Shown here one piece after another: positions 9,799 through 19,163 of a DNA stretch of 64,000 nt. Location of the stretch: contig CAYTVG010000018.1 in NCBI GenBank assembly GCA_964441755.1, forward strand, positions 1 to 64,000, read 5' to 3'. The position numbers and the translations under genes are program-made. Every line of letters begins with the position of its first letter. Position 1 is the stretch's first letter. This DNA is from JAUMBM01 sp964441755 (GTDB lineage: Bacteria; Bacteroidota; Bacteroidia; Chitinophagales; Saprospiraceae). The notes under the pieces are model-generated. The model saw only the letters and a list, made by a program, of their open reading frames with translations, was not told the DNA's origin and searched no databases.

Positions 9799-11475
9799 AT
9801 GAGTGAGACAAGCACGTCGGGAAACGGACCGGCCAATTTTATCGAGGCTTTTATAGAAGAAGATATTGCTAACGGTAAGCACGGAGGACGTGTGCATACG
9901 CGTTTTCCGCCAGAGCCCAACGGATACCTGCATATTGGGCATGCAAAGGCTATTGTAATCAACTTTGAAACAGCCCGGAAGTATGGCGGTGCCACTAATC
10001 TACGGATGGATGATACCAACCCTACGACTGAGAAGACGGACTATGTAGATAGTATTAAGGAAGACATCCTCTGGCTTGGCTATCAATGGGAAGGTGAAGT
10101 ATTGTATGCTTCAGACTACTTTGAGCAATTGTACAAGTATGCTGTTGATCTGATAGAGAAGGGCTTGGCATATGTCGATGACTCAACACCAGAGCAGATA
10201 GCTGCAGGGAAGGGTGATACCAATACACCCGGCACAGAAAGTCCCTACCGCAGTCGGGCCAAGGAAGAAAATCTGGATCTTTTCAGGCGAATGCGTGCGG
10301 GAGAATTTGCTGATGGTAGCCGCGTGTTAAGGGCTCGTATTGATATGTCTTCGCCCAATATGCACATGCGAGATCCTATACTGTACCGCATCAAGCATGA
10401 ACACCACCACCGTACGGGGGATGCATGGTGCATATATCCCATGTATGATTTTGCGCACGGGCAGAGTGACAGCCTTGAGGGCATAACGCATTCGCTGTGT
10501 TCTTTAGAGTTTAGGCATCACAGACCTCTCTATGAGTGGTTCATTGAAAAGCTTGGAATTTTCCCCAGCCGGCAGATTGAGTTTGCGCGTATGAATGTGT
10601 CCTATATGATTACCAGTAAGCGTCGGCTGCTGAGGTTGGTCAACGAACAGCTGGTAAGCGGATGGGATGATCCGCGCATGCCTACGCTGGCCGGTATGCG
10701 TCGCCGAGGGTATCCGGCGGCGGCATTGAGGGATTTTTGTGTGCGCACAGGGGTAGCTAAGCGGGATAATACCATAGAGATAGAATTACTGGAGTATTTT
10801 GTGCGTGAGGAGCTAAACAAGGAGGCGACGCGCGCCATGGTGGTACTGGATCCTCTGAAAGTCGTCATTACTAATTATCCGGAAGAGCAGATTGAGGAAC
10901 TGACTTTGGAGAACAATCCCGAAAATGCCGATGCAGGTACCCACAGCCTGCCTTTTGGCAGAGAGATATACATCGAGCGGGAGGACTTTATGGTTGATCC
11001 GCCCAAGAAGTATTTTCGCATGGCACCAGGAGCAGATGTCCGACTCAAATCAGCTTATATTCTTCATTGTGAAGGGTATGAGGCTGATCCATCAACCGGA
11101 GAAATACAGGTAGTTTACTGCAGCTACTATCCCAACAGTCGAAGCGGAGAGGATACTTCCGGGATTAAAGCCAAAGGTACCCTCCATTGGGTGAGTGTTG
11201 CCGGGTCAACAACGGTGGAGGTAAGGTTGTACGACAGATTATTCAGCCAGCCAGATCCCACGGCCGATGAGGAGGCTGATTTTTTGTCTCTTGTAAATCC
11301 TGCCAGCCTTATGGTTGTACATGCCAAGGCAGAACCTTTCTTGTTGGATGCGCAGGTGGGACAATCATTCCAGTTTTTGCGCAAAGGTTATTTTACAGCG
11401 GATAAAGACTCGATGCCCGGAGCACCGGTCTTTAACCTGACAGTAGATCTCAAGACGAGTTTCAAGCCGTCTTAG
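9799..11475 (+). CDS. glnS: glutaminyl-tRNA synthetase
   Basis: Class Ic synthetase of 558 residues. The N-terminal 'RVHTRFPPEPNGYLHIGHAKAI' holds the HIGH motif (H45), and the 'FARMNVSYMITSKRRL' segment near 273 is the KMSKS equivalent in the GlnRS-specific form. 'GWDDPRMPTLAGMRRRGYPA' separates it from GluRS, and the two-part beta-barrel anticodon domain follows to the end. Its presence means Gln-tRNA-Gln is made directly rather than only by GatCAB transamidation. It forms a two-gene unit with argS. Confidence 0.96.
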   Translation: MSETSTSGNGPANFIEAFIEEDIANGKHGGRVHTRFPPEPNGYLHIGHAKAIVINFETARKYGGATNLRMDDTNPTTEKTDYVDSIKEDILWLGYQWEGEVLYASDYFEQLYKYAVDLIEKGLAYVDDSTPEQIAAGKGDTNTPGTESPYRSRAKEENLDLFRRMRAGEFADGSRVLRARIDMSSPNMHMRDPILYRIKHEHHHRTGDAWCIYPMYDFAHGQSDSLEGITHSLCSLEFRHHRPLYEWFIEKLGIFPSRQIEFARMNVSYMITSKRRLLRLVNEQLVSGWDDPRMPTLAGMRRRGYPAAALRDFCVRTGVAKRDNTIEIELLEYFVREELNKEATRAMVVLDPLKVVITNYPEEQIEELTLENNPENADAGTHSLPFGREIYIEREDFMVDPPKKYFRMAPGADVRLKSAYILHCEGYEADPSTGEIQVVYCSYYPNSRSGEDTSGIKAKGTLHWVSVAGSTTVEVRLYDRLFSQPDPTADEEADFLSLVNPASLMVVHAKAEPFLLDAQVGQSFQFLRKGYFTADKDSMPGAPVFNLTVDLKTSFKPS

Positions 11476-11800
11476 CACCTTACATCAGGGAATGCACCTA
11501 ACCCATGTCGCCTTTGGGTATTGGGGGGCAGGGATAATTTAACCGGCCAATACAAGGCTTACAACGGGCGTTGAATTCAAAATATTGACATGTCATATCA
11601 TTTACCTATATGGTACTGACCAAAGTATTAATATTGTATCTGTGTATTGTAAGGGTTGGGTTTGACCTTTGCTACATAATTGGGTAAAAATTCTGCGGGG
11701 TTATTTCTGTTGATGAAATAATCCCGCTTTTCATTTGCCGGAAGCAGCGGGTGTCGGCAAAAGGTAGCGATCACAGATCTGTAAGATGATTGTTAGCATC
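11476..11800. other. intergenic region with one terminator-like hairpin
   Basis: About 320 bases between glnS and the TonB receptor. No coding frame is convincing. The middle is AT-rich. The only clear element is the hairpin at 11695-11731, which sits 220 bases after glnS and so may end a separate short transcript rather than glnS itself. Confidence 0.5.
11695..11731 (+). terminator. intrinsic terminator-like hairpin
   Basis: GCGGGGTTATTT (11695-11706) pairs with AAATAATCCCGC (11716-11727) with one G-U pair. The loop is nine bases and TTTT follows. Confidence 0.55.
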
Positions 11801-14488
11801 ATGAAGAAAAGCTGTGGATTGACCTTGGCGGGGCTGTTATTGAGTACGTTGCTGCTGGCTCAGCAACTACCGGAGCGCCGTATAACGCTCACCGTCCGGG
11901 ATATGCCATTAGAGGAGGTGCTTTTTCTGTTGATCGAACAAGAACAACTGAATCTCCTTTTTCGCAATGACCAACTACCTGCCGGCCATAGGGTGACTAC
12001 TTCTTTGGAGCAGCAACCATTATCTGTAGTTTTCGAGGCTGTTTTGGCAGGAAGTGGCTTAACCTATGAGTTGATTGGCGGTCAGATTGCTATTGTACCG
12101 CAGCTAAAGCCCGTCGTCAGGGAAGATCGATACACACTCAGTGGTTATGTTGTAGATGCTCAGTCTGGCGAGCGTCTTATCGGTGCCCATATTGCCGACA
12201 TTCAAAGCCAGCGTGGTGCCACCAGCAATGAGTATGGTTTTTTCAGCCTGACGGTTCCCTCGGGATCGGTACATATAAGGGTTTCATACTTGGGGTATAC
12301 TTCTTATGATGAAGAGTTGGTGATTGTGGGCAACAAACGACTGCAGGTAGCACTCAAGAGTAACTCTTTTCTGCCAGAAGTAATTGTAACACCGGCAGAT
12401 AGTACAGGCAGATCCGTTTATTACCAGCGGGCAGCGATGACAGAGGGAGATATCCTTCGAATGACGGCTGTATTGCCCAGTCTGGCAGGAGAACCGGATC
12501 CGATCAGAAGTATGCAGTTGTTGCCAGGGATAACGACCGGAACGGACGGAATAGAGGGTTTGCACATCCGCGGTGGAGATGCCGGGCAAAATCTGATAAT
12601 GATCGATGGAGTTCCTGTATATAATGTATCTCACGCTGCTGGTTTATTTTCTGTAGTCAACGCTGGCGCAGTGCGTTCGGCCACCTTATTCAGTGGAGGA
12701 TTTCCGGCAAGGTATGGTGGCAGACTATCCGGGGTATTGGATATACACACCAAGGATGGCAACCTTGAGTCGTATCATGCAACAGCAGAACTGGGTATGT
12801 TGACTGGCAGGATGTCTGTGGAGGGGCCTATAGCCAGCGGTAAAACGGCTTTCTTTTTGAGCGGGCGACAATCTTTTTTGCATCATTTTTTGATGCCCTA
12901 TACCCGACAACTCAAGGCAGAAAAAGGCGAAACAGGCCAGACAGACTACAGGTATTTTGATATTAATGCCAAGATAAGCCACACTTTTTCCGCCAATGAC
13001 CGGCTTTATTTCAGTCTGTATAAAGGCAATGATAGCTACCGGGATTATGGCGGCAGCAGCCAGCAGCTTAGTATCGCCAGCCTGCCAGGCGGTGAGTTGA
13101 CGGTCTTTGATATTACCCAGCGCTACCACGAAGGGCTCAGCTGGGGCAATACAGTTGCGGCTTTGCGTTGGAATCATCTCTTCAATGATAAGGTATTTGC
13201 CAATTTTACGATTACTGCCAGTGAGCTGGCTGTGGAGAACAAGTACGGAGAGTTTGATTCCATTTATAACAACCGGACACGGCAAATTTTTCGGACGGCT
13301 TCGCAGGGAATTTTCAGGACAGGTATTGAAGACAGAGGATTTCGCACTGACTTACACATGCTTCCGGCTGCCGGAAAAGACTTCAGAGCAGGATTTTCTT
13401 ATAATATTCGCAACTTCAGGCCAGGAGCACTAATGCTTAACACTAGTGCGAGCAGCATAGACAATCTGATTGCCAATGCCCTGATTACAACCCGGGAGGT
13501 TAATTTTTACGGGGAGAGTAACATCAGACGGGGTAATAGATGGGAACTCAACACCGGACTGCATTTTGCCCTTTGGCAGGTGGGACTCAGGAATTACCCG
13601 ACAATACAACCCCGGTTGAATTTATCTTTTTTATTGACAGATAAGCTCGGCGCAAAAATTTCTGCTGCCCGTATGGTGCAGTTCGTGCAATTATTGTCAA
13701 GTTCCTCCATTGGCCTGCCGACAGATTTATGGGTACCGGCCACCTCGCGGGTAAAACCTGCGGAGGCATGGGTGCTCAGTAGCGGGCTTACTTACCCAAT
13801 TTCGGGGGGGTGGCTACTGAGAGGGGAACTTTATTATAAATCAATGCAGCACTTGTTGAATTTTAGCGAGGGAACTATTTCTTTCAGAAATTGGGAGGAT
13901 AATGTGACACAGGGAGAGGGGCGGGCATACGGTTTTGAAACGAGCATTACACGATCCACGGACCGCTTGAATTTACTGTTATCCTATACGTTGGCTAAAG
14001 CTGACCGGCGATTTGACAACATTAATTTTGGACAGGTTTTTCCATTCAAATTTGATCGCAGGCACGACTTCAAATTTGCCTGGGTATATGAACTAAAGCC
14101 GTGGCTGCGGCTCTCTTCAACTTTCATTATTAGCTCTGGCTTTGCTTTCAGCATCCCCCTGGAAAAATACCAGGTAGCTATTCCCGGGATAATCATCCCT
14201 GCAGAAGGAGTAGAGGTTTTCAATTTTGGAGAAAAAAACCAGTACCGGATGCCGGCCTATCATCGTCTCGATGTGAATGTGCAGTTTTTGATCGCTTCGG
14301 AAGGCAAGCGCAGTCGACACATCATGAATGCAGGGGTTTATAACCTTTACAATCGAAAGAATCCGTTATACTACGATTTACGCAATAGGTATACTAATGT
14401 GAACAACTCACTCATTGCGGTCAGTGAGTTTGTGCAGGTTTGGTTATTGCCATTATTGCCATCTGTGAGTTACCAATTTTCATTTTGA
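11801..14488 (+). CDS. STN-domain TonB-dependent receptor
   Basis: About 895 residues from ATG 11801; an in-frame ATG at 11786 gives a less typical signal peptide. After the signal peptide comes a secretin/TonB N-terminal (STN) domain ('TLTVRDMPLEEVLFLL' to 'GGQIAIVPQ'), then a carboxypeptidase-regulatory-like domain ('YTLSGYVVDAQSGERLIGA'), a plug ('IRSMQLLPGITTGTDGIEGLHIRGG') and a beta-barrel. The protein ends in Phe, typical of outer-membrane barrels. It imports a substrate across the outer membrane with TonB energy; the STN domain means it can also signal to a FecR-type anti-sigma factor. The DUF4249 lipoprotein follows 45 bases later. The substrate is not knowable from sequence. Confidence 0.93.
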   Translation: MKKSCGLTLAGLLLSTLLLAQQLPERRITLTVRDMPLEEVLFLLIEQEQLNLLFRNDQLPAGHRVTTSLEQQPLSVVFEAVLAGSGLTYELIGGQIAIVPQLKPVVREDRYTLSGYVVDAQSGERLIGAHIADIQSQRGATSNEYGFFSLTVPSGSVHIRVSYLGYTSYDEELVIVGNKRLQVALKSNSFLPEVIVTPADSTGRSVYYQRAAMTEGDILRMTAVLPSLAGEPDPIRSMQLLPGITTGTDGIEGLHIRGGDAGQNLIMIDGVPVYNVSHAAGLFSVVNAGAVRSATLFSGGFPARYGGRLSGVLDIHTKDGNLESYHATAELGMLTGRMSVEGPIASGKTAFFLSGRQSFLHHFLMPYTRQLKAEKGETGQTDYRYFDINAKISHTFSANDRLYFSLYKGNDSYRDYGGSSQQLSIASLPGGELTVFDITQRYHEGLSWGNTVAALRWNHLFNDKVFANFTITASELAVENKYGEFDSIYNNRTRQIFRTASQGIFRTGIEDRGFRTDLHMLPAAGKDFRAGFSYNIRNFRPGALMLNTSASSIDNLIANALITTREVNFYGESNIRRGNRWELNTGLHFALWQVGLRNYPTIQPRLNLSFLLTDKLGAKISAARMVQFVQLLSSSSIGLPTDLWVPATSRVKPAEAWVLSSGLTYPISGGWLLRGELYYKSMQHLLNFSEGTISFRNWEDNVTQGEGRAYGFETSITRSTDRLNLLLSYTLAKADRRFDNINFGQVFPFKFDRRHDFKFAWVYELKPWLRLSSTFIISSGFAFSIPLEKYQVAIPGIIIPAEGVEVFNFGEKNQYRMPAYHRLDVNVQFLIASEGKRSRHIMNAGVYNLYNRKNPLYYDLRNRYTNVNNSLIAVSEFVQVWLLPLLPSVSYQFSF

Positions 14489-14533
14489 AGTAAGCGAGAA
14501 AATGATTACATTGTCGCGCAAATGACTTAGGGA

Positions 14534-15463
14534 ATGAAATATCGCTTCTGGGGTATATGTATGCTGGCAATACTGGGTCTTGGTACCACCTGTGAGCGAC
14601 CTATTGATTTACCTTTCGACAGACCTGCGTCCAATCTGGTAGTTGTCAGTAATTTTACCCGTGAAAAGCAGTTGGAGGTTAGGGTCTCTAGTAGCCGCTC
14701 TATTTTGGAAGCCAGTATTGGAGAATACTTACCAGATGCGCGTGTGGAATTATTCAGTGATGGTGAATTTATGGAGAGGCTGGAGTTAGTTATTCCCGCG
14801 GGTGGACGAATTCCTCCATATTACCAGACGCGCAATGTAGATCTGAAGACAGGCACTACTTATCAGATACGCGTGGACGTAACTGGTTTCAATCCTGTGA
14901 CAGCAAGTTCTAAAATTCCGGAGCCAGTGCCGATACAATTATTTCAGGTCAATGATGCAAGGCTGGTATTGGATCAGTCCCCCATGTTAAAGCGCTATAG
15001 CTACGGGGTTCGTTTTAATTTCCAGGATCCGGAGGACAATGATGACTATTACCACCTCAATTTTTACCAGCAGGTAATGGAATACTTCAACAGAGAGGGA
15101 GATACGGTTATCAGCCGTAAGATATTGTACCCGCTCGTTTTTAATAATACCAATAACAACAACGTAATTAACGCTTATTTCAGCGGAGGGATACTCATGA
15201 AAAACAATCCATTTCCTGCGGGCTTGAGTTTTGAGACTACCTTTGAGGTGGAACCGGAATTTGAGTTGCTGGGAGATGTATTTGTTGAGCTTCGAACGGT
15301 ATCGGAGGAGTATTACTTATTTCACACATCCTTGAGTCGTCAGCAGGCTCAGCCTGAAGGACCGCTAAATGAGCCTGTCATTGTTTTTGACAATGTCGAT
15401 AACGGGTATGGGATTTTCGCCGGCTACAACTTTACTTTGGATTCGGTTAGACTCGGACTCTAG
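14534..15463 (+). CDS. DUF4249 lipoprotein, TonB-receptor partner
   Basis: 309 residues. The N-terminal signal ends in 'GLGTTCERPIDL', so Cys20 is a likely lipidation site although the lipobox is loose. Conserved DUF4249 marks are 'LVVVSNFTREKQLEVRVSSS', 'PDARVELFSDGEF' and 'YQIRVDVTGFNPVTASSKIPEP'. Family knowledge: DUF4249 proteins are encoded next to STN/TonB receptors in Bacteroidota and are thought to be surface lipoprotein partners. Here it directly follows such a receptor. Its stop codon shares the palindrome CTAG with the stop of the convergent acyltransferase gene. Confidence 0.85.
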   Translation: MKYRFWGICMLAILGLGTTCERPIDLPFDRPASNLVVVSNFTREKQLEVRVSSSRSILEASIGEYLPDARVELFSDGEFMERLELVIPAGGRIPPYYQTRNVDLKTGTTYQIRVDVTGFNPVTASSKIPEPVPIQLFQVNDARLVLDQSPMLKRYSYGVRFNFQDPEDNDDYYHLNFYQQVMEYFNREGDTVISRKILYPLVFNNTNNNNVINAYFSGGILMKNNPFPAGLSFETTFEVEPEFELLGDVFVELRTVSEEYYLFHTSLSRQQAQPEGPLNEPVIVFDNVDNGYGIFAGYNFTLDSVRLGL

Positions 15464-16776
15464 CCAGTAGTGACATTGTCATTTGTTTCCGGCTGATTAA
15501 ATGCCTCCATGATAAGAGCGCGTAATTTTTTTAGATACTTAAGATCGTGCGCTTCCATCTTGCCTACCCGCCAGCCCAGATACCACTGTTTCGCCTCCGA
15601 AAGGTAGTTAATCAGCCAAGGGAAAGACAGAAGAGCTATCAGCGGCAGTGCGAGCCACCACCAGGCAGCGGTGATCAATGGGAGGGTTATCCAAATCAAG
15701 GAATAAAAAACGGTTGTTGCCAGCCAGACGGCTAACCGGACAGGGGCATAAAATTCTATTGTTTTTACTTTGGTGGTTGCTACGCTTTCGGCTATGAGCA
15801 GCGGGGGCAGATGCCACAAAAAGCCTAAAAGGGCGAATGGCAGGCCGGCTAGCAGGCGGTTGCCGGATTTGCGCTTTCGCGCATACTTATTTGTTAGTGA
15901 GGCATCATCGAGCCCCAAATGTGCCAATCGGCCGAAGTACTCTCCTGTCAGGGATTTTAAGAAATTCTTATGTTTTTCTTCCATTCTGTTGATTGTCTCA
16001 ACTACTGCCTTCTCGTGTTCAAGAGCTTTTTCGCTGTTGGTGACTACTGTCACAAGCTGTTGGCTTCGGCTACTTTGGGCTATCGTCAGCATATTTTCTG
16101 CTACTCTGTCATCTTCAGGATGATCGATATGAATCACATGCTCGTGCATAGATTCTTTCAGGACATCGGTAAGTTCGTTAATAGCAAGATTAGGTTGTTT
16201 GGCGTAGGACTCACGAAAACGAGAGGCTAATATAGGCTCACCAAAACGGATCATCACCTCGCTGTTAACGCGATCTGCATGGGTATAATTGACACCTACG
16301 GGCACGATGTAGACTTCGTCCAAAGTAGGATCTGCTTCCAGGGCCCCTAGTGCCAGCCGTGCAGTACCTTTTTTTAGTGGCCGCAACCTTTTTTCATGAA
16401 TACATCTACCTTCTGCGAGAATCATGATGGTTCGTTTTTCGCTGAGTGCTTTGAAGCAGGCTGCAAATGTATCGTAGTTCTGTTTAAGGTTTTGATAGCC
16501 TCCATCCTGAATGCGGTATACGGGCAGCATATGCAACCACTCCAACAGCAGTCGAAACAGCGGTTTTTTAAACAGGTCGCCACGAACCAGAAAATAAAGC
16601 GGGCGGTCGAGAAAGCAGGCAAGTATACACGGCTCAATGAATGCAGTAGGATGGTTGGCTGCCAGTATAACTGCTTTATTTTTGGGGATACGCTCCATGT
16701 GTGCCAGGTCAATGCGCCGATAGTGGCGTTTTAGTGCCCAGTCCATCAAGGGCCTAACCATTTGATAAAGTAGCAT
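15460..16776 (-). CDS. PlsC-like lysophospholipid/glycerol-phosphate acyltransferase
   Basis: 438 residues. The N-terminal half has the acyltransferase blocks: 'ILAANHPTAFIEP' (block I, with Glu where related proteins have Asp), 'MLPVYRI' (block II), 'ILAEGRCIHEKRLRPLKKG' (block III) and 'VYIVPVGVNY' (block IV). The C-terminal half carries two or three hydrophobic segments (about 305-390), so it should be membrane bound. It likely adds an acyl chain to a lysophospholipid or related acceptor. Bacteroidota have several such paralogues of unclear substrate. It is convergent with the DUF4249 gene with a four-base overlap at the stops, and no terminator separates them. Confidence 0.85.
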   Translation of the reverse strand: MLLYQMVRPLMDWALKRHYRRIDLAHMERIPKNKAVILAANHPTAFIEPCILACFLDRPLYFLVRGDLFKKPLFRLLLEWLHMLPVYRIQDGGYQNLKQNYDTFAACFKALSEKRTIMILAEGRCIHEKRLRPLKKGTARLALGALEADPTLDEVYIVPVGVNYTHADRVNSEVMIRFGEPILASRFRESYAKQPNLAINELTDVLKESMHEHVIHIDHPEDDRVAENMLTIAQSSRSQQLVTVVTNSEKALEHEKAVVETINRMEEKHKNFLKSLTGEYFGRLAHLGLDDASLTNKYARKRKSGNRLLAGLPFALLGFLWHLPPLLIAESVATTKVKTIEFYAPVRLAVWLATTVFYSLIWITLPLITAAWWWLALPLIALLSFPWLINYLSEAKQWYLGWRVGKMEAHDLKYLKKLRALIMEAFNQPETNDNVTTG

Positions 16777-16958
16777 GCTGTTCGCTTTTTGTGGCGAAGA
16801 TATAGAAAGGGAATGAAATTTGTGGCTTTTGGAAGCTTAATGCCTTGCCAAATATTCGTAAAGACATTTCCTTTACAGCAAGGATGTAAAGGGGATGATT
16901 CTGAAAATAACCCAGATAATGTAGGGAAATTGTAGAATAAGCAGCAGCCGGCCGGCCG

Positions 16959-17492
16959 TCAGAGTTCGATTAATCCATCGGGGAGGTTCATGTACAAGAT
17001 TTGTTTTTGCTCATCAATATCTTTGATTAGACCAGGGTGGAGGGGGATAAAGATCTGCCGGGTACCGGGTTTTTTTCTAACGATGGCCATCCACTGACTA
17101 GGCATTTCTTCTACTGACTCGATTGTACCAACAAGACCAGTGTAGGTGTCGACTACAGAAAAGCCTGTCAATGCTGTGAAGAGTGCCGCAAACTGCTGCT
17201 CTTCGGTGAGTACAGCTTCTCCTGCCTGATGCTCCGTGAGTAATAGTTGTGCACCCTGTAAGCTGCGGGCGCTGTCTATATCATCAATGTCCTCAAATTT
17301 GATAATTGGTGTCCCCTCGCCCCGGATATATTCCACAAAATGTGGGACTGGCGTCCCCTTAACAGAGACAAAGAGTGCGTCTGCTTCAAGTACAGCCTCC
17401 TGATAGGCTTCATCGGGCAGAAGTTTTAGTTCCCCTTTGAGACCATGGGTACGGCCGAGCTGGCCTACGGCAATTAAGTTGGCATTTACCAT
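16959..17492 (-). CDS. rimM: ribosome maturation factor RimM
   Basis: 177 residues. The N-terminal RimM beta-barrel starts 'LIAVGQLGRTHGLKGELKLLP' and the PRC-barrel follows with 'VVDTYTGLVGTIESV' and 'RQIFIPLHPGLIKDID'. It binds r-protein S19 and helps 30S head assembly. In many bacteria it sits with rpsP and trmD; here it lies 27 bases downstream of mnmA on the same strand instead, an RNA-maturation pair. Confidence 0.95.
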   Translation of the reverse strand: MVNANLIAVGQLGRTHGLKGELKLLPDEAYQEAVLEADALFVSVKGTPVPHFVEYIRGEGTPIIKFEDIDDIDSARSLQGAQLLLTEHQAGEAVLTEEQQFAALFTALTGFSVVDTYTGLVGTIESVEEMPSQWMAIVRKKPGTRQIFIPLHPGLIKDIDEQKQILYMNLPDGLIEL

Positions 17493-17519
17493 AGTATGCT
17501 ATACTCACGTTAAATAGTA

Positions 17520-18629
17520 TCAGCTTTCGCTGAGTCTGCTGCTGTAGATGATACCCCCCCCGATTACATCCTCACCTTCATAAAACACAGCGGACTGACC
17601 AGGTGCAACACCTTTGACGTTTGCTAAAAAATTTACTTCTACCTTGTCTTCTGCTGTTTGTTGTAAGGTACTAAGAGCACCGCCATCCCGATAGCGAATT
17701 TTGGTAACGGCTTCTGTACCAGGTATCAGCGAAGCATATTTCATTAGATTAACTTGTCCGACCTGTATACCATTGCGAATGAGTTCATCAATATGCCCAA
17801 GTACGACAGTATTGGACTCGGGGCGAATTTCGGTTACGAACATAGGTTCGCCAAAAGCTGCGCCCAGCCCCTTTCGTTGTCCAATGGTGTAAAAAGGGTA
17901 ACCTTGGTGCTGGCCGATCACTTCGCCCCGGGTATTGACAAAATTGCCGCCGGCGACTTGGTGTTCAAGACCCGGAACCCGTCGTTTTAGGAATCCGCGA
18001 TAATCATTATCAGGGACAAAACAAATTTCATAGCTCTCTGCCTTCTTGCTAAGTTCAATATAACCCAAATCCGCGGCCAGTTGTCTCACCTCTGGCTTGG
18101 TCATCCCGCCCAGCGGAAATCTGCTGCGCGAGAGGCAGGCCTGATTAAGTCCCCACAGGACATAGGATTGATCTTTATTATCGTCGACACTTCTGCGAAT
18201 AAAGTAGCGATCATTCTCTTGTACAATACGTGCATAATGCCCGGTAGCAATGAACTCGCAGTCCATAGCATCGGCACGCTTAAGCAGTGCACTCCATTTG
18301 ATATGGGTATTGCAGAGAACGCAGGGGTTAGGTGTTCGTCCGGCCATGTATTCTCCGACAAAGTTGTCAATTACATAATCGCCAAATTCTTCCCTAATAT
18401 CGACAATAAAATGGTGAAACCCCATGTTGACAGCAACCTGACGGGCATCGTTGATGCTATCCAGACTACAACAACCCGTTTCCTTTTTGGTACCGCCACT
18501 GTTGGCATAGTCCCATGTTTTCATGGTGATACCTACCACCTCGTACCCCTCTTCGTGCAAAAGCATGGCTGTGACGGTGCTGTCTATACCACCGCTCATG
18601 GCGACCAATACTCTTCCTAGCTTACTCAT
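17520..18629 (-). CDS. mnmA: tRNA-specific 2-thiouridylase MnmA
   Basis: 369 residues. The PP-loop ATP site is 'VLVAMSGGIDSTVTAMLL'. The first catalytic Cys is in 'GRTPNPCVLCNTHIKW' and the second in 'ESYEICFVPDNDY'; both are present. It transfers sulfur to U34 of tRNA-Lys, -Glu and -Gln in the cytosol, so the tRNA-Lys(UUU) at 50.3 kb is one expected substrate. A TAATTTTG box lies upstream on the minus strand at 18665-18672. It is co-directional with rimM. Confidence 0.97.
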   Translation of the reverse strand: MSKLGRVLVAMSGGIDSTVTAMLLHEEGYEVVGITMKTWDYANSGGTKKETGCCSLDSINDARQVAVNMGFHHFIVDIREEFGDYVIDNFVGEYMAGRTPNPCVLCNTHIKWSALLKRADAMDCEFIATGHYARIVQENDRYFIRRSVDDNKDQSYVLWGLNQACLSRSRFPLGGMTKPEVRQLAADLGYIELSKKAESYEICFVPDNDYRGFLKRRVPGLEHQVAGGNFVNTRGEVIGQHQGYPFYTIGQRKGLGAAFGEPMFVTEIRPESNTVVLGHIDELIRNGIQVGQVNLMKYASLIPGTEAVTKIRYRDGGALSTLQQTAEDKVEVNFLANVKGVAPGQSAVFYEGEDVIGGGIIYSSRLSES

Positions 18630-18664
18630 AACGGCTTTTAGAATCGTAAAAATAAATGCGGGTA

Positions 18665-18672
18665 CAAAATTA
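18665..18672 (-). promoter_or_regulatory. minus-7 box of mnmA
   Basis: Minus strand TAATTTTG, 36 bases before the mnmA start; no minus-33 TTTG found. Confidence 0.4.
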
Positions 18673-18734
18673 CCACAATTAAAGATGCAGTTGGTAAGTT
18701 TTCTTAGTAAAGAAATACCGGCTGCAGGGTGGAG

Positions 18735-18766
18735 TTTGTTTATGTAATAATATTATGCTAAATTTG
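18735..18766 (+). promoter_or_regulatory. Bacteroidota sigma-ABfr-type promoter, far upstream of the RlpA gene
   Basis: TTTG (18735-18738), 20-base spacer, TAAATTTG (18759-18766): both boxes are perfect. Transcription would start near 18773, about 390 bases before ATG 19164, giving a long leader or a separate small RNA. Confidence 0.65.
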
Positions 18767-18782
18767 GCTATGTGTTTGACCG

Positions 18783-18835
18783 ATAAGCGGAGGGGTAGCC
18801 TCCATTTTTAGGGTAAAAAAATGGGCGCTGCTTAT
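18783..18835 (+). ncRNA. foldable leader segment with alternative hairpins
   Basis: ATAAGC (18783-18788) can close with GCTTAT (18830-18835). Inside, GGAGG (18789-18793) pairs with CCTCC (18799-18803), followed by ATTTTTA. The alternative CCATTTTT (18802-18809) pairs with AAAAATGG (18817-18824). The two inner hairpins share two bases, so they compete. This follows directly after the promoter at 18735. It is an attenuator-like candidate, not a known riboswitch class. Confidence 0.3.
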
Positions 18836-18880
18836 GTGTGTGTTTAGGATTTTTTGTGCAGGACAAAAGGAGCATTTTTC

Positions 18881-19016
18881 ACACGTTTTCAAATATTTAA
18901 AGTACCATGCTCGTCACCGTACGACTAAAAAAGGCGAAAAAAGGCGATACGGGAACCATTTTGGCCTTAAGAAAACTGACTACACGTTTTCAAAGACTTA
19001 TTTTACCATCTTGACG
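18881..19016 (+). repeat. two copies of an AT-rich repeat; third copy near 47.8 kb
   Basis: ACACGTTTTCAAA occurs at 18881-18893 and again at 18982-18994, each followed 10 or so bases later by TACCAT and then by a GGCGAAAA block. A related sequence lies at 47774-47853, before the 76-aa gene. Confidence 0.5.
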
Positions 19017-19163
19017 GCGAAAAGAGCCCTGAGGCGGTCTGTTTTGAGTGAATGAATCATCCGTACATCTGAGGTGAGAGACTGATCGAAAAACAACTAA
19101 CTTATAACGGAATCAGGCCTGTCTTTGTTTATTCAGCAGAGTAGCCGGTGTAAAATACTTACA

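Larger units (their letters stand above)
18630..19163. other. long divergent intergenic region with promoter, structured leader and repeats
   Basis: 534 bases between mnmA (leftward) and the RlpA gene (rightward). It holds the mnmA minus-7 box (18665-18672), a strong rightward promoter (18735-18766), a foldable segment (18783-18835) and two copies of an AT-rich repeat (18881-19016). A 73-codon frame at 18834-19055 is not convincing as a gene. Confidence 0.6.

Noticed and set aside
18834..19055. A 73-codon frame in the repeat region before the RlpA gene
   Set aside because: Low-complexity translation, lies in AT-rich repeats, start not supported.
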